NCBI GenBank assembly: GCA_023653785.1
Contig: JAMKCH010036015.1
Location: forward strand, 1-64,000
Reading direction: 5' to 3'
DNA: 64,000 nt
Source: Ophioderma brevispina
Lineage: Eukaryota > Echinodermata > Ophiuroidea > Amphilepidida > Ophiodermatidae
Part shown: piece after piece, positions 10,153-21,029 of the stretch
Numbering within the stretch: position 1 is the first letter of the stretch
Layout: each line of letters opens with the position of its first letter
The notes under the pieces: model-generated
What the model saw: the letters and a program-made list of their open reading frames with translations, nothing else
The model's database searches: none
What the model was told of the DNA's origin: nothing
Program-made: the position numbers and the translations under genes

Positions 10153-13055
10153 AGTGTCACGAAGTTCGTAAGAAAAATCATAACATAAAGAATGCAAATA
10201 TGTTTAGGTTTCTGTCTGGTTCTTCTAACAGAGCTATCAGATCTCCTAGTGTAGGAGACACAGGAAAATTCCGGTTTGAGAGTTAGCATCCTCTATATTA
10301 GGGCCCGGTCGGAGACAAAGATAGTTTTGAATGTTGTTTAGAGTTATCTTTGCTCTGATAAGACGTTCCCCGAGGTTTTGAGTACGTCCTAAAGCCAACA
10401 TATGGGGGCAAAGAAGATTTTCGACAGATTGTGGCAGGGGTGGATTTAATTTTTTTTTCTGTACTAGGCCCGTCGTGCCAGTTATCTAGAACCATAACCT
10501 ATCTGGCCCGCAGTTGACTCACTGGTCCCACCATTTGCAGCTATGGTCATGGAATTTCTTGCTTACAACCAAACTGTTGATCATAAATTGGCCTACATGT
10601 CACAAGTACAATACAACAAATCCAAATCCTGAGAAGCACTCAACTTAGGGTTGGGTGTGTGCGGCGCAATCTCCAACTTGGGTCTTGAGAATCCCGATTT
10701 TTTTAAAAATAATTTGGTCTTCAATGAACTTTTTTTTTTCAATATATGCACTTGGGAATTGCATTTAGTTCAAATTAGAATTGTGGAGATGATGAACTTT
10801 GCAACAATTTTCCCAAGGAGCTAAAATCTGTGGAGTTTTGTGGCACAGAGAGAGAGTCTAAAAGAATCTGCAAAAGAGGCACGAACTGGGAGTCTTGAAA
10901 GACGCACATACCCGTTCCGCTTTCATCAGCAGATCAGTGCCCCGAACCCTCTTTCCCCGGGACTTCATTAATCATTTTGTCTATTTTGCATTACTTTTCA
11001 CTCAATTTTTTTCCATCACCTACATTTGTAGTTTGTACACAGTACAAAATTATAATTGATAAATAAATGGGGACAAAATTTGGGAGATAACTGGAGATAA
11101 TGTCGGGTCCGTTTCTTTTCATACTCGCTCTTTTGCATCTTTTTATAGGAACGTCTTTCTAATCCTGTTTCTTGTAGGGCCTGGTCCACTGCAATTTCTG
11201 CTGAATTCTGCAGTTAAAATGCCGCGAAGCAGCGTGAAATATGCGCTGTTTGAAATTATGTCGTAATGGTGAGATCATACTTTTCGTGAACAGCACTCAT
11301 GCACGTACAATGTAGCCCATACTGCAGGGACTAACTGGCCCTCGCTCGTATGCACACAAAACGCCTTTTTTAACATATGGTGAAAACAAAAAAGAAAACG
11401 GTGACAAAATAACCAAACACTGACTATTTCCCTAAAAATGATGCAAACCTACTTTGTCCACGGCTAGCAAAAACAGAGAAACATGTACATTGTAATTCTT
11501 ATGGATTTGAGCACACTTAAGTCCTCAGATTTAATTAATTTGTTCACATTTATTGCCTAAAAAGCACCCTACACATGCACTTAATTTGTTCTTCAGTTCA
11601 TGCTTTGAGGTGTCCGATACGCGATAATGTCGGATCCTACGCATGATAATGATAAAATTGGATGATTTGCGCCCAATATTTATTGGTCTCGCTATGAGAT
11701 GAAATATTGGGCTCAGACTGCGCTCTCGCCCAATAGTTTGCAACTCAAGCTCGACCAGTAAATTTGTGCTGAATCAAGCCAATTTATTACAAAGTGGGGG
11801 TTTCCCAGTTAAAGATGGCCAATCGAGGGAACAGGAGAAAAACATTTGGAGCAGGCCAAAGACTCTAAAAAGGTGCAAGGAGGGAGAGAGATATGGTCGT
11901 CAAAGAACAGGACAATCAGCCGTAAATAATGCTGCAGTACGTAGAGAACTGAACAATAAACTCTAGAACCAGCAATGGACCTTGGAATTTGAGAGTATTA
12001 TTGGCCAGGAGTTTCTTAAACATTTTTATGTTGGGGATATTTGCATCCATGGTTTCCTCTGCTAATGCTAGCCGTGGACAAAGTAGATTTGCATCAATTT
12101 TAGGGAAATAGTCCATTTTTTTTGTTATTTTTTCACCGTTTTCTTTCTTGTTTTCACCATATTTTCAAAAAAGTTACATATTTGTCATATTAGCTCTAAA
12201 AAATAAGGATACGATTGATTAAGTAAGCCGTTCTGAGGGGAACGGTTCTTTCTGAACACCCTGTATAATGATTGACAGAGGGACACACCCGTCTGTGTTA
12301 GAGAAGTTGTGCAGTGGGAATCAGCACTGAATTAGTGACTGATTATCTTTGAAAAAGCGAAAATGCATAACAAAATATTAAATAAATGCTTGAAGCATTT
12401 TGAGGATAATTCACATGGAGGTAAACTGGAATTTATTAGCAAGACCTACCAAACATACATTTCCGAAAATTCAACTGGCCCGACGGGCCAGCTCCTTTGA
12501 ATTTTTACTGGCCCGACAGAAAATTTCACTTGCCGCGGGCACAGCCGGCCAGTGCTAAATCGAGCCCTGGACTTGTGGTTATTGAAAAAAATGCCAATTT
12601 CTTGTGAGTGCCTTTTTAATTTTTGCCTTACTTCTTTGTGGGAAGTGTTGCGTGCAGAAACTAGAGGAATTCTCGTTGGTGTTTTTCGAAACATCTTCTA
12701 GGTAAACTTTCTTCTGTTTGCTCATGATATGTCTGCTAATGCACGGGAGTATATCTTGTTCTTATATCCTCTTGTGAGAGATTTGAGATAAAGAAATCAA
12801 GTTTTTGCTCAAGTCCTGTTTCCGAACTGAAAAATTTCGAATATATCTGATAGCCCAGCCTTTAATCATGCCCTTAAAGCAGGAATTTGGGTGGGACTAA
12901 TCTCTGAAAGATAGTGAAATGTTCACAAGGGTAATTACTGAAACATCTTCTATATAGAACCTGCGTTGTTATGAAATCCTTACATCCATTGTCAGAGTTA
13001 ATCTAGAAAATTAATTTGCTGTTTTTTGACCACTATGTGTTAATTTCAGAGTCGG
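10153..13055. other. Non-coding stretch; short GGCCCGACGGGCCAG block
   Basis: No gene found. At 12475-12560 a GC-rich block with repeated GGCCCGAC and GGCCAG words looks like the end of a dispersed repeat. Near 12250 the words GAACACCCTGTATAA also look repeat-derived. Otherwise AT-rich and featureless. Confidence 0.35.
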
Positions 13056-13059
13056 GTGG

Positions 13060-14200
13060 TATGGAGTTGATTTGACTGATGAAATTAGCTAACGCGTTTG
13101 TCATCTCCTAAACAACACATAAGATGGTTCGTAACGATATCGAAGCCATTTGAAAATTTATCACTCAAGGAAATAAATTCTTTTCCAAGAATGGAACATT
13201 ATATCACATAGTTCGGGGAGCATTTTTTGCCCCTAGCTACGCCTTTGTTTGTCAAATAGTGTTTCTCGTTGATGAGAAACAGTTTCCTCTGCAAAACAAT
13301 TTTAATAATGCTTCCAGTGAATGGATGGGTGGCATTCTAGGAAATATTCTTCCTGGGATTACTCCTGTAAAAGTCTTTATAACTTCTTTTTCGACTTCTT
13401 TTTGAAGAACATTGGTGAACATTCCACTACAGTCTATTGTGACCAAAGGACAGTGTTTTGGAAGTTTACTGCTCTATTTTTCTTATCGTGTCTTTGGTGT
13501 CTGCTCAAATATGTGCTTTGTTTTTGAACGATAGGGAAACATCAAAGAAATCGATAATTCGCCAATTTTTTTTTCACATGGTCCATTTATATTGATGACT
13601 ATGGGGCTTCCATATGAAAGTCCGTCAGCTGGAACCGTTTGTGGAATTTTTGGCAAAAAGTAGTCAAGTTGGAGTCCGTGTTATTTTTATCATGCTTCAT
13701 CCCATAACAGATGTTAGCCGTTTTTTTGATCCATTTTTCACTGTAATCATGTCATGTCTGCATCGATTTCAGTGTAATGGTTTACCTGTCAGCATAAGTT
13801 TACCTTCATTTATTTAAATCCGTTTATGATTACACTATGCCACGTGATTTATCCGGTTTTTTGGAAAACTAAATGTTTCTTTTCCCTTAATGTTTTGAGG
13901 GCTTGACCTCTAGTTTGTCCAATTTATCGTGTACTGCCTTATGCTAATTTTAGATATCTCTAACCTTGTGGATTCTAAGTAGTTTTTTAGGTCCAAACAA
14001 GGTGTAGACATGGGGTGCCAATTGGAAGCTTGTTTTGAACATTGTGTGTTCGTTTTGCTTCTTATTGGACATTAAAAAACGTCATTCTCATTTTACTGAA
14101 TAATTCAGTATCCCTGTCGAGCAATTTTGCTTTAGGTTTTTGGATACCGATAAATTTCAAACCTCTCCTAATACAGTACTTCCTGCATCAGAGGAAATTT
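13060..14200 (-). pseudogene. Penelope-like element reverse transcriptase, decayed
   Basis: The minus strand carries, in order, the blocks of a Penelope-like RT, broken by stops and frameshifts. NLSVSKNL is near 14150 and ALKTLREKKHLVF near 13890. LPKIPQTVPADG with SPIVININGPCEKKIGELS lies at 13560-13660. CPLVTIDCSGMFTNVLQKE (equivalent to the 'DV.SLYTN' motif) with ALLKLFCRGNCF follows at 13270-13450. NKGVARGKKCSPNY (equivalent to 'Q..GvAMG...aP') is at 13210-13250. A possible remnant of the catalytic YxDD region (CCLGDDK) is near 13110. No GIY-YIG endonuclease domain or terminal repeats were seen, so this is an internal fragment. Two in-frame stops between the LPK and VTID blocks show that it is dead. 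Confidence 0.75.
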
Positions 14201-14608
14201 TCGTTTGCTAGGTAATTACGAAAGGGTGATAAGTATGTGAATATCACAGTTATATAGTCACGGATTTTCTTTACTATAATATCATCAAAACCAAATAAAT
14301 TCGTTGATAAGTTCAGTTACTAAATAGTAGCGTTTTACCCTTACTTGTTACAAAGTCTTGGCAGCCATCCCATCGAAAGCACCGTACTGAATAGATTCAG
14401 TCCCCATCTTGTTCAAATGACTCACACCGTCATATTACACTTCATTGTAACCGACATCACTTATTGCACGAATGGGGGTACAATATTTCTAAAAATATTA
14501 AATAAAACAAACCAAAAATACATAAGTTAAAACACATCATAGTCATGAGTTTGTGCTGTAATATGCTTACTTTACTATATAATGTTATTTTACGCATAAA
14601 CGGAGTAC
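14201..14608. other. Intronic or intergenic DNA, nothing recognised
   Basis: A short open frame on the plus strand at 14345-14530 has no domain features. No RNA gene or repeat is apparent. Confidence 0.3.
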
Positions 14609-14777
14609 ATATTCAAACCACTTTTTGTGTATTCCATGACAGAGCCAACATCCTGGAAGTTTCCCGTGATGTCATCTGAACCTGGCGCGTACCAATAGCA
14701 AACTGATATGTGACATCTAAATGCGGATGTTGAAATCCATACCAACGATCCTTCCCATCGATGAGGTATCAGTTTGA
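14609..14777 (-). pseudogene. Candidate exon of extracellular-type gene, frameshifted
   Basis: On the minus strand one frame gives DRWYGFQHPHLDVTYQFAIGT and the adjacent frame takes over with PGSDDITGNFQDVGSVM and YTKSGLN, followed by a possible donor AAT-AT|GTACTC. The switch lies near 14690. The joined pattern ('W.GF.hPH.D...Y...AIGT-PGSDDI...FQDVG....GLN') resembles the module in exons 8158-8860, so this may be an upstream exon of the same minus-strand gene. The one-base break means either a sequencing error or gene decay. An alternative is that only the second frame is real, with acceptor TTGATAG at 14778. Confidence 0.45.
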
Positions 14778-15463
14778 CTATCAATGTCAGGGTCCCCCCC
14801 CCCCTCCCCCTTAGACTGTGATCAATCGCTTTAAGAGTTTAAAGTTATAAGAAATGATTTTATCAACCGACTTACAGAGTATTACCATATATCTGTTTTC
14901 ATGGGAAATCGTCACTTTTTTCTTTAATCAATCAATTTAATAACATACATACCCACTTTAACCCTTGTAGTTGTACAATTACGTCTTGTTTTTAAGATGG
15001 CTTCTCAAAGTGACTACAGGTTATTTCGGAAGACATCTCAAAAACCACTGACCTAAATTAAACTTGTTTGACTCAATTTAATGCTTTGTTATGCTATTTC
15101 GATTTAACTTGTTTGGATTCAATTTAATGCTTTGTCATGTCGATTTCGAATATGGCCATGAACACGACAAAGACTTATTGTGATACATTGTCAAACAATC
15201 GAATCTCTGGTTACCAATAAATGTCGCCTGCAGCACGCAAAATTTTGAAAGTAACGGCTTTAAACACAGTAGTTAAGTATTAAGTGATCATTACACATGT
15301 TACTTGAATCGTAAAAAAATCTAGAAAAAATAGTTGTGAAGTTATTACAATTATTGCAGTCCAAATTTAAATAGGTGGTTCGGAGAGTTTAGACGGAGAC
15401 TAGTCTAGAAAGGGAAGATAATCTGCACCCAATAGGGCAATTTCCTTTCCAAATGATTATGAC
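14778..15463. repeat. Intergenic DNA with a 46 bp duplicated unit
   Basis: A C-rich tract sits at 14793-14811. At 15059-15150 two tandem copies of TTAACTTGTTTG-xx-TCAATTTAATGCTTTG follow each other, about 46 bp apart. Nothing else is recognised. Confidence 0.5.
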
Positions 15464-16449
15464 TAGTTATACAAGGGAAGTCAGGACCACCTCGCGACAT
15501 TGAGGACGTGTAGATATCAGATAATTATTATGATACGGATTGATAAAATGACTTACCTCATCATTCTTAGAATGCTAGGCCTTAAATATACAATCATTAG
15601 TTTGCTTATATTAGGATAAAAATTGAAAGGCAAGGTTGCCTTAGCAAGACCTAGGTTTCGTGAAACGATCCCTTACGGTCCGTCTCATCAGATTGCACTG
15701 TTTACAGGTATATATGATTATTTGAGCGAGAATCATGTTAAATATTTCAAATTCTGTTTAAGCCCAAGACAACTTTTGTGGTTGATTTTTCAATTTTCAC
15801 AATATGTGACATATTTTTCCATATTTTTGGCCTTCCACCACTCTCTGAGCACATTTTGGAACCGGAATACCGCCACCAATAGCAACCCATGATCAATCAC
15901 AACTTCCTTGGGTCAAAACAACACGGAAAAAAAAAAAAAGTACGAACAAGCAGAGGATATATAGTTATTTTTGCCTTTTGTAATTAATATTTATATAAAG
16001 TTCTTCAGGCTTGATGATTTAAGACTCTCTTATTCGGTCGTTACTTTTTAAGGATCTTTAGGCAGATTATTCACTGTGATTTTTTTCTCTATGCAGTGAT
16101 TGGTCATTTATTCGTGAAATCCTTGCGCCAATAGAGTGCAGTTTATTAGGTTTATTGTTTTTTTAAAATGTTTTTAAAGGTAAGAGCGTAGTATAAGTCT
16201 CCGTTTCTTTCAATGCCTGCCGATACCGTTCTATTCGGACAACCACTCAGTAACTTATTTTATTGGTTCATTCATATTTTTATAAAACCATTTTTAACAG
16301 GAATGCTTTTTTTATTATTTATTCTATTTCTTTATATAATAGTATTTATTTATTTATTTGCTCTGGAAAAGAGTCCGCTTGGCTTATTTCAAAATATTTT
16401 TTGATGTTTTTTTTTCATTTTTTTTTGGTTTCCTGCCAAAATTGTAGGT

Positions 16450-16465
16450 GGCTCTGAACAGAGTC
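16450..16465 (-). promoter_or_regulatory. Histone-type 3' hairpin at inner end of left arm
   Basis: On the minus strand it reads GACTCTGTTCAGAGCC followed by ACC. This is a six-base stem with a four-base loop, one mismatch from the metazoan histone mRNA hairpin (GGCTCT-TTTC-AGAGCC-ACC). Transcription would run leftward into the left arm. Confidence 0.45.
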
Positions 16466-16658
16466 ATTTATATGTTTTTATGGTCATTTGTTTGAAAAAG
16501 TGAATAACACAATCTGTCAAAGTGAAAGAAATGAGAATATCTATACTATTTGTGTGTGATTACTTCTTGGTATTTTCAAAGGAAAATTTGTTTTGAACGA
16601 AGATACTTATACGCTCTATATTAAGTAATGTGTTAACATCGCATCACCTTTTGGAATC

Positions 16659-16679
16659 TGGGTGGCCCTGAAAAGAGCC
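16659..16679 (-). promoter_or_regulatory. Near-canonical histone mRNA 3' hairpin
   Basis: The minus strand reads GGCTCTTTTCAGGGCC followed by ACCCA. The six-base stem closes with one G-T pair and the loop is TTTC, as in replication-dependent histone mRNAs bound by SLBP. It lies just downstream (minus strand) of a lysine/arginine-rich, proline-rich stretch, which fits the 3' end of a histone gene. Confidence 0.6.
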
Positions 16680-17375
16680 TTGGGTTCTGTTTTGACGCAA
16701 GTGTCTTTGGTTCTCTTAGTCTGAATTGAAGCGTCCTGCTTTCTAGGGCGCTTCGGCGGATAGCCGCGTCTACGTTCCGGTGTATAAGCGGATAGCTTTC
16801 GCTTTCTCCTTGGCGTCTGGTAGGGCATTGACTCATCTCAGCTTGCTTCCATTACAGCCTCAATCTCCGTGGTGTGGATTTCAATCATGCTTTGATTATT
16901 GGTGGCCATAAAGTTTATTAAAAGTTTTTGTAGGATGGCTATACGCCTCTGTTACCCCATACCGTGCCTTGTAAAGGTCTCTAGAAGCTGCCTGCTATTT
17001 CAATCCGAAGGAAGGCCTAGATGGCCTTAGTGCGTACCTGAGGGACGCGGTGGCTGCCTTTACGTCTAGTTTCTTCAACCAAGCCTACGAAAAGCCAGTC
17101 AAACTTTCTCTGGACCTGATTCGAGGCTTGATGGTGTTCACATACTTTCTAGTTGATGTAATTTTCTTGAGTAGCCGAAGATGTTCGAGAGGCCTGGCCC
17201 CTCAGTAGCTCATCTTCAGAAGATGCTCGTTCGTAGAATATCATGATCGGTCCACCGGCTTATACTGTGGATGTGAGGCTGACGTTTCCCTCAGCTTTCT
17301 TGGGTTTCTCGCAGCATTAGAGGTCGGCTAAGCCGCAGGGAGCGTTTTTAGGTGCTTTGTCGCCATTGGTCTGAT
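16680..17375 (-). pseudogene. Possible decayed histone gene (H1-like), low certainty
   Basis: Minus-strand reading from an ATG at about 17373 gives MATKHLKTLPAA, then, with stops and shifts, ASHPQYKPVDR and SSATQENYIN (compare the H1 globular words 'HP.Y..M' and 'SS..AI.KYI'). It ends in a basic tail (RRKRKLSAYTPERRRGYPPK) ahead of the hairpin at 16659-16679. The span of about 700 bp suits an H1 gene. Against this, several in-frame stops exist and the similarity is short and judged by eye. The plus strand of the same region is open for 77 codons (16975-17205) and again to 17328, which may be chance or an unrelated decayed gene. Confidence 0.25.
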
Positions 17376-17926
17376 ATCTTTTTTCAGATAGAGAACCAAT
17401 GTTACGATGTGTGTGCCGTTGAGTGTTTGCTTCATAACGAAAGTCCCCGCGTTATGCACGGTCTATGGACTGTCATTGCTGACGTGAATTGTAATCCCTG
17501 CGCCAAGACTGATTGCGTGATATCGGTCACGATTTGCATAGAGTGATTTGGATCTCCCGCCAAAAATTTGTTTTTTGACCCATGTTACGGATTGACAATG
17601 TACGAGTTCTACCAACTTAATTTTGTTTTATTATTTTTTCCAACCGCCTCACGGCAAGTTGTCAATTCATGAAATACATGAAATTTCATAGGCCTATGTT
17701 TTTCAAATGACCGTGCGACTTGTCACCATGGCTGGACCATTGTGACATGAGTATTTTTTGAAAGTCATGTGCAATTATTTTATGTAAATTTGCATTTTAT
17801 TTGGTGGTTTTTTGATGTTTGTGTTGATAATAGCACACAAAGGCAAGGTAATTTCTAGAATATAAAAAAAATTCTAGACTCAAATGGTTAATTACAGTCA
17901 TAGAAAATTCCGCCCAAAACTATAAT
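17376..17926. other. Inner core of the inverted repeat, right part
   Basis: No gene recognised. Mixed GC content to about 17560, then AT-rich up to the inner end of the right arm. Confidence 0.35.
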
Positions 17927-17943
17927 GACTCTGTTTCAGAGCC
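17927..17943 (+). promoter_or_regulatory. Histone-type 3' hairpin at inner end of right arm
   Basis: GACTCTGTTTCAGAGCC followed by ACAC on the plus strand. It mirrors 16450-16465, so the two arms begin with outward-reading copies of the same hairpin. The loop is one base longer and the stem keeps the same A-C mismatch. Confidence 0.4.
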
Positions 17944-18269
17944 ACACAATTTTGGTAAACCAACCAAAATGATAAAACATCAAAAAATATTTTGAATAAG
18001 CCAAGCGCCTCTTTCCCGAGCAAATAAATAAATAATACTACTATAAATACATATATAATAAAAAAGCATTCCCTGTAAAAATGGTAAAATATGAAGAACC
18101 AATAAAATAAGTACTTTGGTGGTTGTCTGAATAGACGGTATCTGCAGGCATTGAAAGAAACGGAGACTATACCTTTAAAACATGTTTAAAACACATAAAC
18201 ATAATACACGCACTCTATTGGCGAAGGATTTCACGAATTGACCATTCAGTGCAAGAAAAAAATCACACG

Positions 18270-18550
18270 GAATAATCCCCCGCCTAATGATCCTAAAAAT
18301 AACGAATCAGAGAGTTGCAATTTTATCCAATCAGGGAGCTGCAAACACGTCACATAACCCTTACGCAGGAGGATCCTAAAAAGACCAATCACAAACAAGA
18401 CAACATAGGGGAAACTTCCCCGCCCTCATGATCCAAAAATGGCGAATCAGAAAGCAGCATCTCAGTTTAAATAGGTCGCGCCGGATGACCCTGAAAGAAT
18501 AAGCAATCAAAGAATCGGTGCAAACCACCACATTTAACCTATAAAACGAA
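18270..18550 (+). promoter_or_regulatory. Cluster of CCAAT-type boxes and TATA-like words
   Basis: Four diverged repeats of about 70 bp carry GATCC, AATCAG and CCAATCA words: ATCCAATCAGGG near 18327, GACCAATCAC near 18384, GGCGAATCAG near 18439 and AGCAATCAAAG near 18501. TTTAAATAGG lies near 18467 and CCTATAAAACG near 18538. Clustered CCAAT and TATA elements are typical of histone promoters. No coding sequence follows within the right arm, so this would be a relic or a repeat. Confidence 0.4.
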
Positions 18551-19320
18551 TCAAACCCGTCCGGTCACACTTGAAATGTTTGCGAATCTCATATTTTATC
18601 AATTATCCATGAAATATGCTCAAAACAAATCGTTTTTAATTAAATTGAGTTTAAAACTCTACTGGAAGTAATCATTACTACAATAATGAGTTTGAATAAT
18701 GCAATGACGTGTTATACTATTATAGATAGTGTTTAAAGTAATCCTTACTCGAAAAACTAGATGGCTAATATTATATCTTCTTAAATCATCAAATTCTGAA
18801 GAACTTTACACTCATAATATTAATTACAAAAGCAAATAACTAGATATCCTCTGCTTGTTCCTTACTTTCCTGTGGTGTTTTTTTGACCCAAGGAAGTGTG
18901 ATTGCTCATGGGTGCTTATTGGTGGCGGTATTCCGGTTCCAAAATGTGGCTCAGAGAGTGGTGGACATGCAAATAGGAAAAATATTTCACAATATTGTGA
19001 AATGAAAATCACCCTGAAAAAAGTTTCTTGGGCTAAACATATTTTAAATATTTTAACATGATCTCGCTCAATAATCCATCATATACTGGGGAAGCAGTGG
19101 CAACTGATGAGAGACCGTAAGGACCGTTGAAAACCTAGTTCTTGCTAGGCAACCTTGCCTTTCATTTAATCTAATTAATAAGCAAAATATGATTGTATAT
19201 GTAACCTACATTCTAAGAATGTGAGGTATAGCATTGTAATCATCCGTATCATAATAATTATCTGAGATCTCAACTCCTCATGTCGCAAGGTGTCCTGACT
19301 CCCTTTTTATACTACTTTTT

Positions 19321-19644
19321 AGCTATCATTCATGACTTTCACAACACTGATCGCAAGAAATAAACCTTCTGCACAATGTGAGCGAATTTAAATTTTTCAT
19401 TATCATATGAAAGATCAAAGCAATTTGCTAAGGCCACCATGCCTTTTAAAACACTCTCAAAGTCAAAAATGCCGACTATGTTTTCGAGATCAAGCCTTCA
19501 TTTCAAAATGAAAGGTTAAGCATTACTTAATCCAGTTTCAATACTTACTGAGACTCTCACGATCCTCATGTCGCGAGGTGTCCTGGCTTCTTCCCTTTTT
19601 ATCAAAATATGGTTTAAACCTTATCTTAAAACAAAATCAATTCA
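19321..19644. repeat. Extra partial copy of the inverted-repeat outer edge
   Basis: At 19553-19600 the words CTCATGTCGCGAGGTGTCCTG and CTTCCCTTTTTAT repeat, in direct orientation, the outer end of the right arm at 19270-19312. The remaining sequence is featureless. Confidence 0.5.
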
Positions 19645-19935
19645 TTTTCAGATAATCCACAGTCCATACATGTCCATATCCATGCTGAACACTCGATCTA
19701 CAATATAAGGGGTATTTGACCAAATCGGTCCATTGGCATATGGTCCGGACCAAAGACCGTGAGAGTCGCATTTAATTATGCCACAAGCAAGATTGTATGA
19801 ATGAGTGGACAGCACGACGTTCACGTTACCAGCACACTGCGCGTCCTCATCACGGTACCTGCTCCTTATTTGGCGGCTGTGGCGTGTGAAGCTCTCCAAC
19901 TTCCGATCCCTGAGCTTGGGGGTTTTTAATATTGA
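19645..19935 (-). CDS. Candidate exon, unknown cysteine-containing protein
   Basis: The minus strand is open from a possible acceptor (AAGCTCAG at about 19908) through 84 codons including DEDAQCAGNVNVVLSTHSY, LACGIIKCDSHGLW and PYANGPIWSNTPYIVD, ending at a TGA at 19648-19650. Residue composition (C, W, G, N) looks like an extracellular domain. It lies upstream of the other minus-strand extracellular-type exons and could belong to that gene. A donor may be ATATT|GTAGAT near 19695. No family recognised. Confidence 0.3.
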
Positions 19936-21029
19936 AACACACTTTTCCTTAAGGATGCATTATTAACCAGGAAATTGTCCAGTGTTTTATTATTAATTAA
20001 TGACATGGGCGTCTTACATAAGATACATTGTTCTTTTATATGACCTATATTCAAATCCAAACACAGAAGCTGTAATAGAAGCAACCTTGTTACAGGTCAA
20101 TTCACACCAAAGGCTTATAAAAACAGTTTTCAATGGGTAACTATAGTAAAAAAATGCTTATTGGCAGAAGAACTATGAAATGGATACCTAATAAATACTG
20201 ACCTTGATTTTGAAAAGTACTCGGTGTACTGGAAACTTAACCCTAATTGTTGTCATGGAATAGATCCTGATAGTGATGCATTCAATCGTTGCTTGTAATT
20301 ATAAAATCAATATGAAAAAAAAATCACATTTTAATTTTACTCATCTTTCCCCATTGCTAGCATTATGATATGGTATGACATCCATAAGTCCCTATTGTTT
20401 GTTCTATTTGATTGTCAAATTATATAATTACACAATTTAAGAAAATTCCCTTCACTATTGAAATGGCTCATGTATTGCACAGGTCTACTACATAATCCTT
20501 ACCGAGCTTGTAAATCCTGCCTAATGAAAACCCAATCCCAGTTTGTGATCTCAGTGTTTCCCTCAATACTTTTCTACACACCCAAGCCCCAACTCTAATT
20601 CATTCCAGATTTTGAACTTTCTTGCTCAAAGCAACGCTGCATAATTTTGGAAGAAAATATCATCTACTTGTGGTCTTAAATGAAAGATTATGCCTCTAAA
20701 AGGTCACTGATTTCACTTCAGAAAACACATTAAATTGGCAAAGCAACTAAAGCATGCATGTCTGCTTGACAAGCTCATAAGGGCACAAGCCCCATATTTG
20801 CTGTCAAATTGAGCACTCCTACAGTGAACTTTTTAGCAAACTCAAAACAATTCCAATCATTAATCTTTAAATATCCTATTTCTGAAAGTAGCTTTGTACC
20901 TCTGATTCAACATTTTGACCAATCAGTAATGTAATTTTTATTCCCTTGTTTTATAATTGGTATTTAAGGAAATACTAATATTTGCTAATATTTACTAATA
21001 AATTGAGAAAAAACAAGAGCACAATGACT
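19936..21029. other. AT-rich non-coding stretch, nothing recognised
   Basis: No exon, RNA gene or repeat structure that I can support. Confidence 0.35.

Larger units (their letters stand above)
15464..19320. mobile_element. Large ancient inverted repeat, arms ~1.0 and ~1.4 kb
   Basis: The left arm (15464-16465) matches the reverse complement of the right arm (17927-19320) over its whole length. Matched blocks include GATAATTATTATGATACGGAT (15519/19245), AAAGGCAAGGTTGCC (15626/19148), GGAACCGGAATACCGCCACC, GAGTCCGCTTGGCTTATT and the hairpin at the inner ends. The right arm has about 440 bp (18325-18765) absent from the left. Divergence with indels shows age. No transposase is recognised, so this could be a foldback-type element or an inverted duplication of histone-gene flanks. 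Confidence 0.75.

Noticed and set aside
15464..19320. Large inverted repeat as a Polinton-type or viral element
   Set aside because: The core is only about 1.5 kb and shows no polymerase, integrase, ATPase or capsid motifs.
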